Shown here one piece after another: positions 36,090 to 50,300 of a stretch of DNA of 64,000 bases. Made by a program: the position numbers and the translations under genes. The DNA comes from Cardiocondyla obscurior (lineage: Eukaryota; Arthropoda; Insecta; Hymenoptera; Formicidae). The notes below the pieces were generated by a model that saw nothing but the letters and a program-made list of their open reading frames with translations, had not been told where the DNA came from and did not search any database. Numbering within the stretch: position 1 is the first letter of the stretch; each line of letters opens with the position of its first letter. The stretch spans positions 2,976,001 to 3,040,000 of the forward strand of contig NC_091880.1 of the NCBI RefSeq assembly GCF_019399895.1, written 5' to 3'.

Positions 36090-39000
36090 ATGTCGCTGCA
36101 CTATCCTCAGGGATACCGGTACCGATCCGCGTCGAAGGCGGTCATCGGAACGGGGCTCGGCGAGCAGGGCTCCGACAGCGACGTGGCGGAGCTCAGCGAC
36201 CTCGAGGACGACGAGGACGAGGATGAGGCTCGCGAGGCCGCTAACAAGCACGCGGACGAGGAGGAAGACGAGGACGAGGACGACGAGGACGACGAGAACG
36301 ACGTGGACGACGAGGACAACGACGACGACGACGACGACGAGGATGAGGACGACGAAGACGAGGAAGAGGAAGCGGAAGTTCTACCCTACCCAGGTTTCAT
36401 TCCGATCGCTCTCGGATATCTCGACCAGACCAGACGACCGCGCAACTGGTGTCTTGCGCTGATTACTAATCCATATCCTTTTGGTACTTCTCGACTCGGT
36501 ATGGTAAACCCTTTGCTTTCTAGCACGCACGCCGACCTACATATACGATCTCACACATCGCGCTCCATAATCAACACGAAGGGTTTCTATAAATAATTTA
36601 TAGAAATTTTTTTAAAGACTGTTCTTGGGTACGCCTTGCACATATTTTGATAGCATAAAGAAATACGAGAGGAGTCTCTCAGATTTCAGAAAAAAGTATC
36701 TGCAACATGTCTTAACGATGTGTTTTTGCGATGCTAAAAAAAAAGAAAAGAAAAAAAAAAAAGAAACGTCCGACAAATGTATCTTAGACATTTTAGGGAA
36801 AATTTTTACATTACTTTTGACATTTATATTATTTCTAGTACGTTTTATAGGCCTGATAAATCTTTCTCTAAAACAGAATTAGAAGCGATTATTGGATATC
36901 GAGTTTGTGCGGTGGCTTTTGTGAGGGTGGTATCTTTATGTACATTTTACAAATACAGATTCGCTTTTCATGGTCGTGGTAAGCTGATGCGGACTGTTCC
37001 AGTCGATCTTCATTAGAAATTTATTTCATCTCTCTGTCTACACAAGGTTGCGCGTGCGTCAACATTCGCTGTAGTTTTCAAGATCTGTTAATTTTCCTAA
37101 GACCATTATTATAAACAAAATTAAGTGGAATGCAATATTGAGGATTAATACACACGTGCATTTATTTGCCTAAACGGAATATTAACGGTAGCGAATATTT
37201 TACGTATCCATACTTACGCGGATTGTATGATAAATTTAACTTGATCTTAATAAATCAGCCACGTTATAATATACGTTAGCGGTATTTGACAGCTAAAATC
37301 AATACTATTTCGCATCAGGGTATTTATTTATTTAAATAAAAAGAATAAAATCGTAAAGATATGTAAATTAAAAATTGATCGCGCACTCTTTTCAAGACTT
37401 AATTCGTTATTCGCATCGAGTCTAATTAGTACAAAAAGGCATGTGTTTATTTTATCAAAAAAAAAAAAAAATAAAATAAAACGAGAATGATTATTCGCTG
37501 TTTTTCTAAACCGTAGTTGTTCCACTTGAGGAACAGAAATTCAAGTTTAATCGGTACTTTATAAAGGTGATTAATCGCCTTTTTTACATGCGGCGCCGTG
37601 TCTCCAACATGGTTGGAAACATTTTCCAGAATATCCTTGATCGCTCTGTTTTCGCGGTGTGTCTTTAACGAAACTTTCTCGCGGAACTTATCGCGCTTTC
37701 CGCACAATCCCTCAACACTTCCGGCTCATTTGCCGAGTTGTAGAATTGCCGCAGTCGGACGAATAATTCCGTTGTCCCAAGTAGCCGCGATCGAGTGCGG
37801 CGAACGCGGTGCCGAGAGACCGGTCTGAAGACACCTTAAATAGGTCATTGATTGACCTATCCCCAGGCGAATCCTACTGCGCGCGTAGCCGCTTTCCACA
37901 GCGGCACAGTTCTCTCCCTATCTCGCTTCTCTCAGCGCGACGGTAACTCCTTTTTCTCCGCACAGCAGCGGCGTGTTCCCGTTCTCTCCTGCTCCCGTCG
38001 TGCATTTTCCTCGCCCTCTCTCACGGCACTCCGTTCCCTCCACCGACGCGGCTCCGGGCTCTCGATGCGTACACGAACGTAGCGTCTATATCCGTTTCTG
38101 CGGGATGCGCACTACACGTGGCGAAGCGGCGGCGGCGACGTCCGGTCCGGGCAAAGTTTAGTCGACCATCGGAGCAACAAGCGCGAGGAAAACGCGCCGC
38201 GGCACCAGAAAGATCTCCATTGTACGCGCGATGACAATGGGCCCGGGTTCGCACACATTCGCGGTGCCTAATACAAACGCGGACCTCGTGCCCGTTTCGC
38301 ATTACCACCGCGAAACTTCGTTCTCACACGCCCCCTCTTGTCCCGTAATCATGTTTCGTCCGGAGCTCGTATAGTTGAAATCGGAGTCCCCGATACCCGC
38401 GATCCGAAAATTCCGGATTTTCCTGCGTGCGAGGGAAGAACCCTCGTTTACGTCGAGGGGTTGTGTCCCTCAATTCAATCGAGGTCCCGTAGAAAAAAAA
38501 AAAAGAGAAAAAAAAAAATTTAATAAATTCTTATCGCTCTCTTGCGGGATCAAAATGCGGGGCTGCTGCTTATTTCAGGGCGAAAAACACGCGTTCAATA
38601 ACGAAAACACCGCCGGGACATTACGTTATTAGACTGCGCATTTAAATTATGTATTATTGCAATATATATTATTGCTCAAGTAATTCATATTGCATGGAAA
38701 TCGCGATGGTTTCAATTTCGGAAGTTAATTCCGGTGGTGCATTTCGCACACAAGATTATATACGTGTGTCAAAATAGCGGAGACCTTGACCCATCGATGT
38801 TAAATCCTAGCGGGACCAAGGCCGGGACCGGGAAATATCAAATTGCATTTTTCCTTGAACTACTTGCAATTGTGTTTTACAACTATTAGTTTTCCTTACA
38901 GTTATTTAGTTTCCTTAACAAATTCAACTCCAATACGCAACTAAATCAGATTGCTTTTGATCTAATATTAACTTTATTTTATATCTTGCTATTTATTCTC

Positions 39001-42000
39001 TTTTTTTTATTACCTTTTTTTTTCCCTTACTCTCAAAACTTTTATAAATGCGCAATTTGGAAAGCAAATTATTTCGTACGTTGTGTGAAAAAGAGAGTTC
39101 GCTCCTTTAGGATGAGCTGACGTTGAGAGTTTTGACTACTTGACGCGTCGCTCTTGTCCGACGAATGATTGCACTACTCTACTGCGTTGCTTGAATTGCA
39201 CTCGAACTACCGATTGTCGGAAGAACAATCGGTTGTCTCTACCGCAGTTATATTATTATCTGTTTTCATTTAATTCTCATTAAATAGACCGGCGAATCGT
39301 TCGGCTGTTGAATCTATTAAACATTTGACGAACAGCGAACCCGCTATTTTTACGTGAATTTACATTGCCGTGTCAATTATTGTCACATAAACGTATATCG
39401 CTTCGATTAATTTTAATTCAACACGGCAAATTGTTGTCTAAATGAGAAAACTCTTGGCGTCGCGGTGTCCGCCGCAGAAAACTTAAATAAATGTTAAAAT
39501 ATTTATAGAAAGTCACTTTTTCTTCCGGAAAAAAGGATATTGGATATTAAAAATGTATTAAATTCGCTATGATGACGGGAACCTGGGAAATGTAACGGCA
39601 AAAGTATACGTAACATCGCGCAATACGTGCAAGGGGGGTTTTTCGGTGGCGAGCCGTGATATTAGGATACGTAAGGTGTCAACTCCACTTGTGGCACCGA
39701 CAGCCGTGGTATTTGCGGTGAATAATGCGATATCGCGGGCTATAATCAAAAACCAGAGTGGAAACCGGACATTCCCGCTCGCACAAACTCAAGCGCAGCT
39801 TCTTATTAATTCCCCCGACATTTGAACCGCGGCTTTTCCATTCTACTTCGATAATTTATCATCGATTTCACGATGAACGTCGGCGCAAGGTCAGGACGTT
39901 TGCAGGACTAGGGAAAAATAATCGAGTGGCCGAAGCGGGGCAATCATTTGCGACCTCGTACGTCGCCGGAAGTGGCAGTCGATCGAAACAATTTGCTCGG
40001 CCGCCTCAGCCGCTTGATTGTCTATTAAGCGCCGCGTAAATGAGCACCGATGAGAGCGAGAGGCGTCGATGAGAAACAGGTTGACGGGCCATCACCGGCC
40101 GATCGACATGTAACATGCACGTATACATAAAAATCAATCGCCTATCGCGCGCCGGCTTATCGGCGTTTTGTGCGCACGTGTGCGGTACATACATGTGTTA
40201 CATTATAGTGCAACTGACATAATCGATATTCTATACAGATAGCATCTGCATAAGAAGCTGATATTGATTTGTACTTTGGAGCCGCACGACGCAATACGAA
40301 TCGTTTTAATTAAAAGCAATTAATTATAACAGAGGTAATCTTAATTATTTTAAAAGTCCGAAATGTTGTTTACAATGTTACGTTAACGAGCGGGACGTAC
40401 GTCAGTTCATATTTCGAAATGCATTCGTGATATAAGAATTCATTTCTCATCAAATTTAATTCCACGTTTCTTTAATCGATGCTACTAATATTGCAATTTT
40501 ATTAATGATTAAAATAAAAAGTTAATGTAACAAGACGGCTTCTCGCGGTATAAAGATCAATTTTATGAACGTTTTTAATATAAAATGTCAAATATATTAT
40601 AATACAATTATTTTTTTTTTTTTTTTTTATCAAAATTACAGCACAAAGCAATTAGTGTAAAAAAGCTTATTAAACATGATATCTTTGTTCCTTTTCTTTT
40701 TCTCTTTTTATTTAATTTTTCTTTTTTTTTTCTTTTGATAAAGGAGAACATTTTTCGCTCGCGTAAAATGTACGAGCTTGTCGATGCAGATATCAAAGTA
40801 CGAGTTGATGAAATAGAGATTATTCTACGTTAGCGAAATCGGTATTGCAAATTTCGACCGGTCAGTGTCTTCGATTGCGATTGTACTCCGAATGTCGCAT
40901 GCTTTCCGCATCATATATACCTAACACTCGACGCTAGTACAAGATTTATGTAAACGGTAGCGTATTGTTGCAGCGAGCCAAGAGAATTCTGCAGCGTGCT
41001 GCAACGACATTAATCCTTACGCGAGCGATACTTAACGCGGTCACAAGCACGCCGACCGAGACGGCGTCGGTACAGATTACATAGCACGATAAACAGTTAT
41101 CTAGGGCTCCCGGGGTCTTACAATACCTACGGCTCACGTGCAAAGCAATTGAATTGATTATTTTCCGCTGGCGTTGCTTATCTCCTTGCGCATTAAAACG
41201 GGGCGGGATTTATTTTTAGTAGGACGCGTACGTGGATTTCGCGAGATAGAAAGCATTTTGTCCCTTCGCAAAATGCACGGCGCTTATTCGCGTAACGAAT
41301 TTAATTATTCATTCCGGAAATGAGGAATGCTTGTCTCGCCTCTTGTTCTTGGAATATCCGAGCGTGAAAATAGTTCCGTCATGGCCGAATTCAACGTGGC
41401 TGTACGAAACGCAATCGTTACCCAAGAGATTCTCCCGAGTAATTCTCCCGAGTTTTCGATACATTTATTTTGAAATAATAATGGAAATAGAGAATAAACA
41501 TTCATTTTATCCCTTCAAGAAAATTTAATAATGTGTAATTATTTATTTTAAATACAAAAAAAAATTATTATATTGCGTGTAATATAATTATTAATTATTA
41601 TATGTATACAATATACATGTATTTAATATTAAACGAAAAGAAGTGGAATAAAAAAGCTGGAGTTGAAAAACAATTTCCATAATTAATTCATAATTCTCAG
41701 GCAAGAATAAGCTAACTCAAGATGGCAAAAGGGAGTGAAGTAATAAAATTGCTTATGAATATATTACGTTGAGTTAAAATGTGCAATGCCCATTCTTCAA
41801 AAAATATACGTGAACAAAGAAACTGAGAACATTGAAGTATGGTGTGCACTTAAAGTTTTTAATGCAATTTTCTTGTTTGTGTATCAGATTTTAAGAGCAA
41901 TTAAAATTAAAAGAAATATAAAAAAAAATGTCTATTAATTTTAATGTAATTAAAAATCACGTTATTAATTTAATAATTTTTAATTTTTTAACGATTATTT

Positions 42001-45000
42001 ACTTTGTAATATTTAATTAATAACTTTTATCACGTTAATTAAATTATTTATTTAAGTAAATTCAAAGAAATTACACGCGCGGTTTTATTTTTTAAAATTT
42101 TATTTCTGATTCTATTAAAATTCCTGCTTAAAAACGTGTTCTACCTAATTCTACCTAATTTGTGACTGCAAACGAGTTTTGTAAAAATCAACGAAGTCGA
42201 GCTTCGTCAGCTTCGGTGCAATCAATGTAATTATTCAAGCGTGAAACGTGAATGCTTTCGATTTTCCACAGACAGAACAGTGCCCGCTTTATCTGGAAGT
42301 CTCATTATGATTTCCGTCCGGTTGCAATAATGCAAAAAAAAAAAGAAAAAAAAAAGAAGAAGTAAAATCTAACAAATTGCATGTATATTCCATTTTCTGA
42401 TTTCTGTCGCTACAAACAACCGTGACAAATTGCGGCGAACCGTCTTCAGCGGTAGCCGTCGAAACGGTTTCAAATGAGACCACCGCGAAAGGGTAGGGAA
42501 ACGTGCCTTGACGGAAGATTTTCACGATGATTTAGGTCTTTCCAGGCAGCGTCGACTTCGTTGAATCGATCGTGGCGCGAACGATGAATTCAGAAAGAAA
42601 TTCGGTCGCGGATCGTCCCTGACACTCTATCGCGGCTTTTCCTCATTCCTTCATATCAAACATACTGTTGACTGAGCACCAATTGCATGTCCCGAGTATC
42701 ACCAGATGCCCTATCAGTTACAGATACTGGAGAACATTTCATAAAAAAAAAAAAAGAAGAAAAAAAAAAGTAGTTACTTTGCGAGATGTCAATAATATTA
42801 CGGCAAACTGTTAAAAATTAAATTTCAACAAGTTGGACACGTGAAAAAATGGATAATCTATTTAATTATTTATAATTTAACTTATTACATTAATTTCTCA
42901 TTAATCGTTTTTAATATTTTAAATTCTTAATCGTACATTTTACTGTTCGCTCTTTCATAGGATGAGATATCACTTAAATAGATCGAATCATATATTAAGA
43001 TTACCGAATATTACTGAAAGATTTATAACTCCACGGAAATGAGTTCATGGAAGTGCGAAACAATCACGATATTTCCTTCCATTAAAAACAAATGTATAAT
43101 GATTAATGAAGATTAACTCTTATTATCTGATTGCTCATATTGAAGATTAATGATACATTTATCCAAAGACATATATTGTCTCCGAAATGCTGCTATTGAA
43201 TCGCATTATTTCACGTATACGACACAAGATCTAATTGAGATGAAATAAGGAAAACTAATTTGCTAAATGTAATAACAATTATCCGAAGTGAAAAGAACTA
43301 TTACGCGCACGTCAGGTGAACCTTATTTATTAAAAATATTCCGTTTAATCGCGCGTAAATTTAATTGTCAAGCGATGCAGTTATTTATCTGTCATGTAAT
43401 TGCCACGAAATGATTTCACCTGCTAGGAAAGGCTCGGCAACACGAGTGGTGCGTGCTTCGTAAGGGGATGAAAGTTAATAGTAACAACACGATCCATTAG
43501 GTTCAGCAAAGCCTCTCATACATTCAACCGTTTTCTACTTGAGTGGATACACCTGTCGGACGACGTACCACTCGTACACACCGATGCGAAATCCATTGTG
43601 CGCGAACTGGAGCATTTGCAGGAAGAATAACAGAGTAATCATTTCGATATATGCAGATATCGTTACCTTTGTCTGCGTTAATTATACGACTTTCATAATT
43701 ACACAGATATCCTTTATGGGTCTACGTTAATTATTCGACTTTGATGCGTTGAATGTCACGATGTCATCGTGATATAACACTGACATGCCACGTTAACGTA
43801 CATGCACAAAGTGCAATTAATACACCGTACGTAAGTCCGTATAAAAAGAAGAAGAAGAAAAAAAAATTACATTTACCACTAATATAGGAAAGCTCATTAA
43901 ACGAAAACTCACCTCGCAATTAACGCGGTAATAATTGTGTCATATTTCTTACAATTATATACATTTGAAATCGCCAGTAATTCAAACGAGCAACGAACGT
44001 TTACGGATCCCATTTAGACTCCGCTGTTTCAGACTAAACCGGAGAACAGGAGAACTTTGTTATTCTTCCGAAACGGTATAAATTTTTTTTACTTTCTAAT
44101 ACTCGCTCTGCCCGGGCCTAGTTTTCATCTTCGAGTCTACGGCAAATGCAAATCTCCGGTTCTAATAAAGAGCACCTGTCAACGCGAAGAATGCACGAAT
44201 GTCTATCATCAATCGGCTTCTTTGCGTTAACGGGCGGCAACGGCTCGCCAACATCTGAGAATTGCATATTGAAGGAGAGAGAGAAAGAGAGAGAGAGAGA
44301 AAGAGAGAGAGGGAGAGCTCGGTGGAGGCCAACCTAGTTTATTGATCGAACACATTCCGAGCACGTTTGCGAGAGCAGATAACGCAGAAGGTACCTTCGC
44401 GATCCGTCTGTCAAAATCACCGGCGTGCTGCTTTTTAATGCGGGTGTTCCCCTGGCAACCTCCCCAGCCGTCGTTACTCCCCGTTCTTTGTCGGAGATGA
44501 GACGTTACAGGTGCTCGAGCCTGTCTATGTAAGCGCACACGGGGGAGAAAAAGCTAAGAGTCCCTCGTACAAAACGCGTTCGTCGATATCGGCGCTTGGC
44601 ACGCAAGATTGTGCCGGCGTGATAGATCGCTATTATGATACGCCGCTTCGCGGGCTTTTTGCGATCGTGGCGGCAATCTATCATGCACTCTGTGTGAACT
44701 GCGTAGATTGTACGTACTATTCTATATTTAATTCGAGTCGGAAAGGCGAGCGTTTCTTTTCTTTTTTTTCCTTTTTTTTTTTTTCCTTATTTTTTTTCCC
44801 CTCTTTTTAAATACCGATCTGTTCGACTAATATTATGAAAACGTCAAGCTGACATTCGAAAAATAAAGAAGTCTCTTTTACTATCAACACTTCAAATATG
44901 CAGACGCTTTAATAAGCCCCTTCTCGTTTTAATCAACGTTCGGACGGTCTAAAGAAGCCCGCTGTGGCTCGTGAATTGGTAGATCCGATATCGCAACCGT

Positions 45001-47281
45001 TGGACGTGCACGAGCAAATTAATCTAATTCGAATTTATTTTTAATTAGCTAAATAAGGAACGTCCGTCCCTATTTCCCGTGAGCTTTCCAAATCTCTGGG
45101 ACGCGAGCTCTCCAATGTCTTTAACGACGCTTCTGCCGAGATTAAATGGAAACCTTTTAGGGTGGCCTAATGGCAGATCGATTTCGCGGATACGCGAATC
45201 GTCGTGTGTCAATTTTGTCCCTTTCATTAGGCTAATTACTCCGCCAATCTTTGGCCAAATACATATATCTCGAGGAACCGTCTCATCTAATATCCGAGAT
45301 GTACATGCCGCTCGCGTGATAAACGCCAATCGATTTGTTTTTAGTTTACCAATTTCCTGCGCGCCTCGGGTCGGACCATTTATCGTCCGGATACCATAAA
45401 AAAGTAACGAAGGCCGTTTATGAAGATAGACGGGTTCAAGTTCAGATGTCACACCGTGGCCTACTTATTATTATTATTTTTTTTTTTTTTTTAACAAGTC
45501 TCTCGCGGTGATTGCCGATGTGACCGATCGATTCGATGTAATTTCGAGACGCGGCTCGTCTTTACGGCCTATAATTAATTGAGCGCAACAAGTAGCGCTT
45601 GAACGAATTCCAGTTGGAATAAGGAATAGCGGCAATTCTTATCTTAATGATGCTTTCTTACGTTTAACCTTTCGGAAAGGGCGTCGGCCTCGCTTGTAAC
45701 GCGATGTCGGTAGCCAGCTGGCTGAACACGTGAATAGCCCCTCGCACGCGAAGCGTGATGAATATCGCGACAACGTATAACATCGTCCCGTAAACCGCGG
45801 ACTGGAATACGAATCGCGGCTCCTGGGAGATCGATGGTCTCGGTTTCTTATTCGCGTGCGTCACGCACTCGATTTATTTCGTCGTTAAAAAGATATCGCA
45901 GTATGAAGTGCTGTATTCTCGAGAAGAAATTAGCCATAAAACGTATCACAAAAAAAAAACAATAAAATAAAAAATATAAATGAATAAAAAGAATAATTGA
46001 AAACACCTCGGACATAACAATATCTCTTCAAATAAAACGAACACATCTTTGACGAGTGAAGTAAAAAAAAAAAAGAAAAGAAAAAAAAATTATTATGTTA
46101 AAAATTAAGACAAAAATATCTTTACAATAAATTTACGTTATATATATAAAATTTGTGATCGTGCAATGTCAACTGTTTGTATTTTAGTACTTAGAGGGTT
46201 TTAAATGATATTTGTATAGAATTAATAATCGCACTTGATACTGAAATATTACAACCCTATTAAAAGCGGTAACTACCGAAAGCTGATAGCTGTTAATTGT
46301 ACGATCGGAAACTCGCCGCATTGCATCACTTACACATACGTCTCGATTATCGATTTCGATTTGACCTTATATCAGATTTCAATATGCTGGGCATTGTGCG
46401 GCGATGTTAAAGAAAGAAAAAAAAAAAAAATTGGATGTTCAAACAAACTGTGAAGGTAACAACGTTATCAGATAGCATACTGAATGCTTCATTTAATATT
46501 AATCATATCCCGTATGACAAATTTTTTTTCTGTTTTTTTTTTCCCACGCAATTCGAAACACGTAAAGTAGATGTAATCGCACGACCTGTCTGCTTGCTAA
46601 ATTGGCGTGCTAAGTAACGCGAAACACGATGTTTAGATGACAGTCATTTAGCAACGATAATCAGTTGCGCTGATTACGACAAACCTTCATCAATTCAAAA
46701 AGAAAAAAAAATATAATAAATAAAAGAAAAAGAAAAAAGAACTGCGCATTGGAAAAATGAGATTTCTACAAACTACAAAAAAAATCATGCGACTCACCAA
46801 TCTGCATGAGCTCCAGCGGAGTTGAAGAGTTCTGCCGATGACTGTAACATAAAATGCAAAACATTAATGTAGAGATGCTGGTATATCAATTAATAAAGTA
46901 AAAAAAAAAAAAAAAATTTTTTTTTATTAAAGATTTTATTTAAAGAATTATCTCTCACCTAAAAGTTGCTCCGCCGATGTATGATGCCCTTCCCGGGCCT
47001 GCTCCTCCTCTCAGATGGGATGTATTGAGTCCTTCCGCGCACAAGTAACTCGCGAACACCCCGACCGTGATTTTATAACCGCGAAAATTGTTCAGTGATC
47101 ACTCGCGCGTTCTATACTCGGCACTCGCGATTAAAAGAAAGTCGTGTGTCGAAAAACTACGCCCGAATACTCAGCGGAACTCGCGGAACGACCGACGAAC
47201 CGACCGCGGTTCGTATGATTAATATCGGCGTTGACGACACTCGTTGACGACACTGGATGCAACTGCGTCGATCTGTAACAG

Positions 47282-47312
<31 letters not shown>

Positions 47313-50300
47313 TTTAATAAACGATAGAATCGATTATCAGCTAATTTAGGCGTCACGTCAATTTTTTACAGATAGGATAAACATTGAGAATTATATATAC
47401 ATATATATATATATATAATTTATCAGGGTGGGAAGACTTAACCTAGCGCGACTTTCAATATATTCCTCGTGCACTATCGCACAATTTGTGTTCCGTAATA
47501 TTTAAAGTTTTCCCTGTCGGTTTTAATGTGGCGACAACGTGTGGGCGTAAAGGTAACGTGATCTGTTACCTTTAATCAGGAAAGACCGATAAATATCCAG
47601 CTATCTTTTCCTTAACAAAGACTTACGTGGTTCGAAAGGGTGAGCATGATGGTGATCCTCCTGAACTGCATCACGCTCGGGATGTACCAGCCGTGTGTGG
47701 ACGACCAGTGCGTGACGAATCGATGTAAGATATTGCAGGTACGTACTCGCCACACATCCCACGGTATCCCAGTTACAAAAAACGGAAAGATTGAAAGAAG
47801 AACCGGAACCGATCCGACGTCAAGGCGTACGAATTCGCTGGACGTAACGTAATCGAGCTTACCCCGACAGTGGTTTACAGAAGACTGCCGTCGCGATCTA
47901 ATCGGTTCGGTTATACTATCAGGGTTGCAACTGCTGAACGTAAAAAGAAAACCGGGCCTCGGCGTCGCGTTCGCAATGCGAAATAGTTAAGTCACGTGTC
48001 GCAATAGAAATATTTACGATGCAATTGTGCCATCTTATGGGGAATATTCGCGCGAGGGAAGCAATTATATGGTGCTAAATGCTGTTGAGCGAATTAATCG
48101 ATTGCGCATCTTGACATGGTTTCCGGCCGACTCGCAATTAGTCTAGCAAGGTGGCGGAGGCACCGAGGTAGAGGACGAGGAGGGAAAGGATGGAATGAGA
48201 AAGAGATGAGAAAATTATCGACACGGAACGGGCCCGTTAATCGAATCCTCTAGTAGAGTGCCCTAAATCAATCACGGTGAATTACGTCGATCATACCTTG
48301 TTCTAATCAAGCCCGTGTTCTCCTGTCTGCTTCTTTCAGATGTTCGATGATATCATTTTTGCCTTCTTCTCCTTAGAGATGACCATCAAGATGGTAGCGA
48401 TGGGAATTTATGGTAAAGGAACTTATCTCGCGGATTCCTGGAATAGATTAGATTTTTTTATAGTGGTGGCCGGGTAAGTACTTCACTTCGCTTGTACTTC
48501 GTTATGTCCATAAGTATTCCGCGAATGTATCTTATTTTAATGCTTTTGTATAAAACTCCGCGGGAGTAATCTACGTGAAAATGTATATTTAATAGAGATC
48601 CTCTGATGAATTACGGAAATATGTTTGTTAACGAAATTTAAAGTGAAGTAATTTGGTTCCAGCGCTTTGGAATACTGCCTAAACGTGGAAAATATGAATC
48701 TGTCAGCTATCCGAACGATAAGAGTATTAAGACCTTTACGAGCGATCAATCGTATACCAAGTAAGTAACGAGATCTTTGATACGACGTGTCGGAAACCTC
48801 GATGATTTCTCGGTTAACTCTAGTTTCCTCTCGTCGTCAATTTCACCGTGCATTACCAGGTGCATAACCGCCCGCGTATAAATCGGTAACGCTATTCGCA
48901 GTCTATTTCATTTTGGAATTGAAATGTGGCAAAGATATATGGAGGAGTTACGTATAATCATGTCAAACAAGAACATAGTTACCAAGAAGAGGCATTTAAT
49001 CACAAATGTTGAGACCGAAACTTATTACAAGTTGAATTTCACATAAGCCCGAATGTGTGTGCGTTTCATTATATCTCAATTATTTATCTTTTACAGAATT
49101 AAAGCACTAAAGTAATCCGTTGAAACAAATTTTGCACTGGGTATTTTTAAAGCAAAATTATATTGTATAGTTTCACATTTCTTTTTTTTTTCTCTTTTTT
49201 TTTTTAATATTCAAATATCAGGAAGGTATTTAACGTGGAATATTTAAAAAATTCTACGAATAATGATTTTATCACAAAAACTGTTCTCTTTTTAATATAA
49301 ATAATATGAATATTTATTCAATGTGCCTACCATTGAAATTAAAATCGAGAATTTAGGTCATGCGTGTGCATAATATTTTTAACTGGCCGTGTGTATTCTG
49401 CAAAGAGAAAAGATCAAGATAGCATAGTCTTTCGGTAATCGGGAAAAAAAGTAAAGTTACGATGGATAATTTCACGTGGCAATATACATTATAGCGTTAT
49501 ACATTGGTAATCGTTTAAAAAGTGTTATTTTCACAAGCTTACCTTTTACAGGTATGCGGATACTGGTGATGCTGCTGCTTGACACTCTTCCTATGCTGGG
49601 CAACGTCTTGCTATTGTGCTTCTTCGTCTTCTTCATATTCGGCATTGTCGGTGTGCAACTGTGGGAGGGCATACTACGTCAACGCTGTTTCCTCAAGGCT
49701 CTGCCCAATGTCAAGTACCCTGAGTAAGTCAATGAGAATTATAAATCCGCGAGCCACTCGCTATTATTAAAAGAAATATTTTTTTTCTTTAATTATAAAC
49801 GTTCGATTTCGATTCTTCGCATTATTGCGCCTCACACTGCATTGCATTTCACATTTTCTCTTCTGTCTATCTTTCGACTGCTAATGCAGTTTGAAGCGCT
49901 TTATTACCGATTATTGCATTTTCGTGAAATGGCGAAACATGTAATAAATTTGATAACTAATCCGGCAATCTATCGTTAAGTAAGTCTTTCACGATATTGT
50001 ATTTCTTCGAAAATCGCAAAGCATTGGTAAAGCATCGCGTTCAGCGCAAAGTATTCTTTTCGATTTCAGCAATTTCCATCTAAGGCCTATCATAAAAATT
50101 ACAAACTTGTTGTGAACAGCATTTTGTAACACTTTCGCTTTTGTGTAAATTTTTGAGAGTTTTTGCAATAACGTACGTCGAAATACACGTCCTACGTGCA
50201 CTCACCGTCAGGAATGGCGTTCGTAGTGCTGCGACGGAGGCCAGCGTACGTGATCTAGGCGTGGGGTGCGTCGAATCTCACACGAAGCGCGCGTGTAGAT

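Larger units (their letters stand above)
36473..47626 (+). other. U12-type AT-AC intron, 11,154 bp (T-type channel intron 1)
   Basis: The donor ATATCCTTTT at 36473 matches the U12 5' splice-site consensus. The acceptor region TTTTCCTTAAC (47606-47616) is the U12 branch-site consensus, followed 10 nt later by terminal AC at 47625-47626. Joining AAT CC to G TGG TTC GAA AGG restores NPWFERVSM, which is conserved in Cav3 channels. No GT-AG alternative keeps frame and sequence. The intron also contains microsatellites, CpG-rich islands and a putative antisense unit (separate entries). Confidence 0.9.

Noticed and set aside
36473..36596. Continuation of channel exon 1 past 36472 with a GT donor at 36484 or later
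   Set aside because: These joins are out of phase with WFERVSMM or miss the conserved NPW; the AT-AC join fits exactly.
45045..45452. 135-codon minus-strand ORF in channel intron 1
   Set aside because: The opposite strand is also open for about 106 codons and no splice sites or family could be found, so it is kept only as part of a compositional island.
47627..47640. ggttcgaaagg as a possible tRNA T-arm
   Set aside because: No acceptor stem, D-arm or anticodon arm around it; it is channel exon 2 coding WFER.
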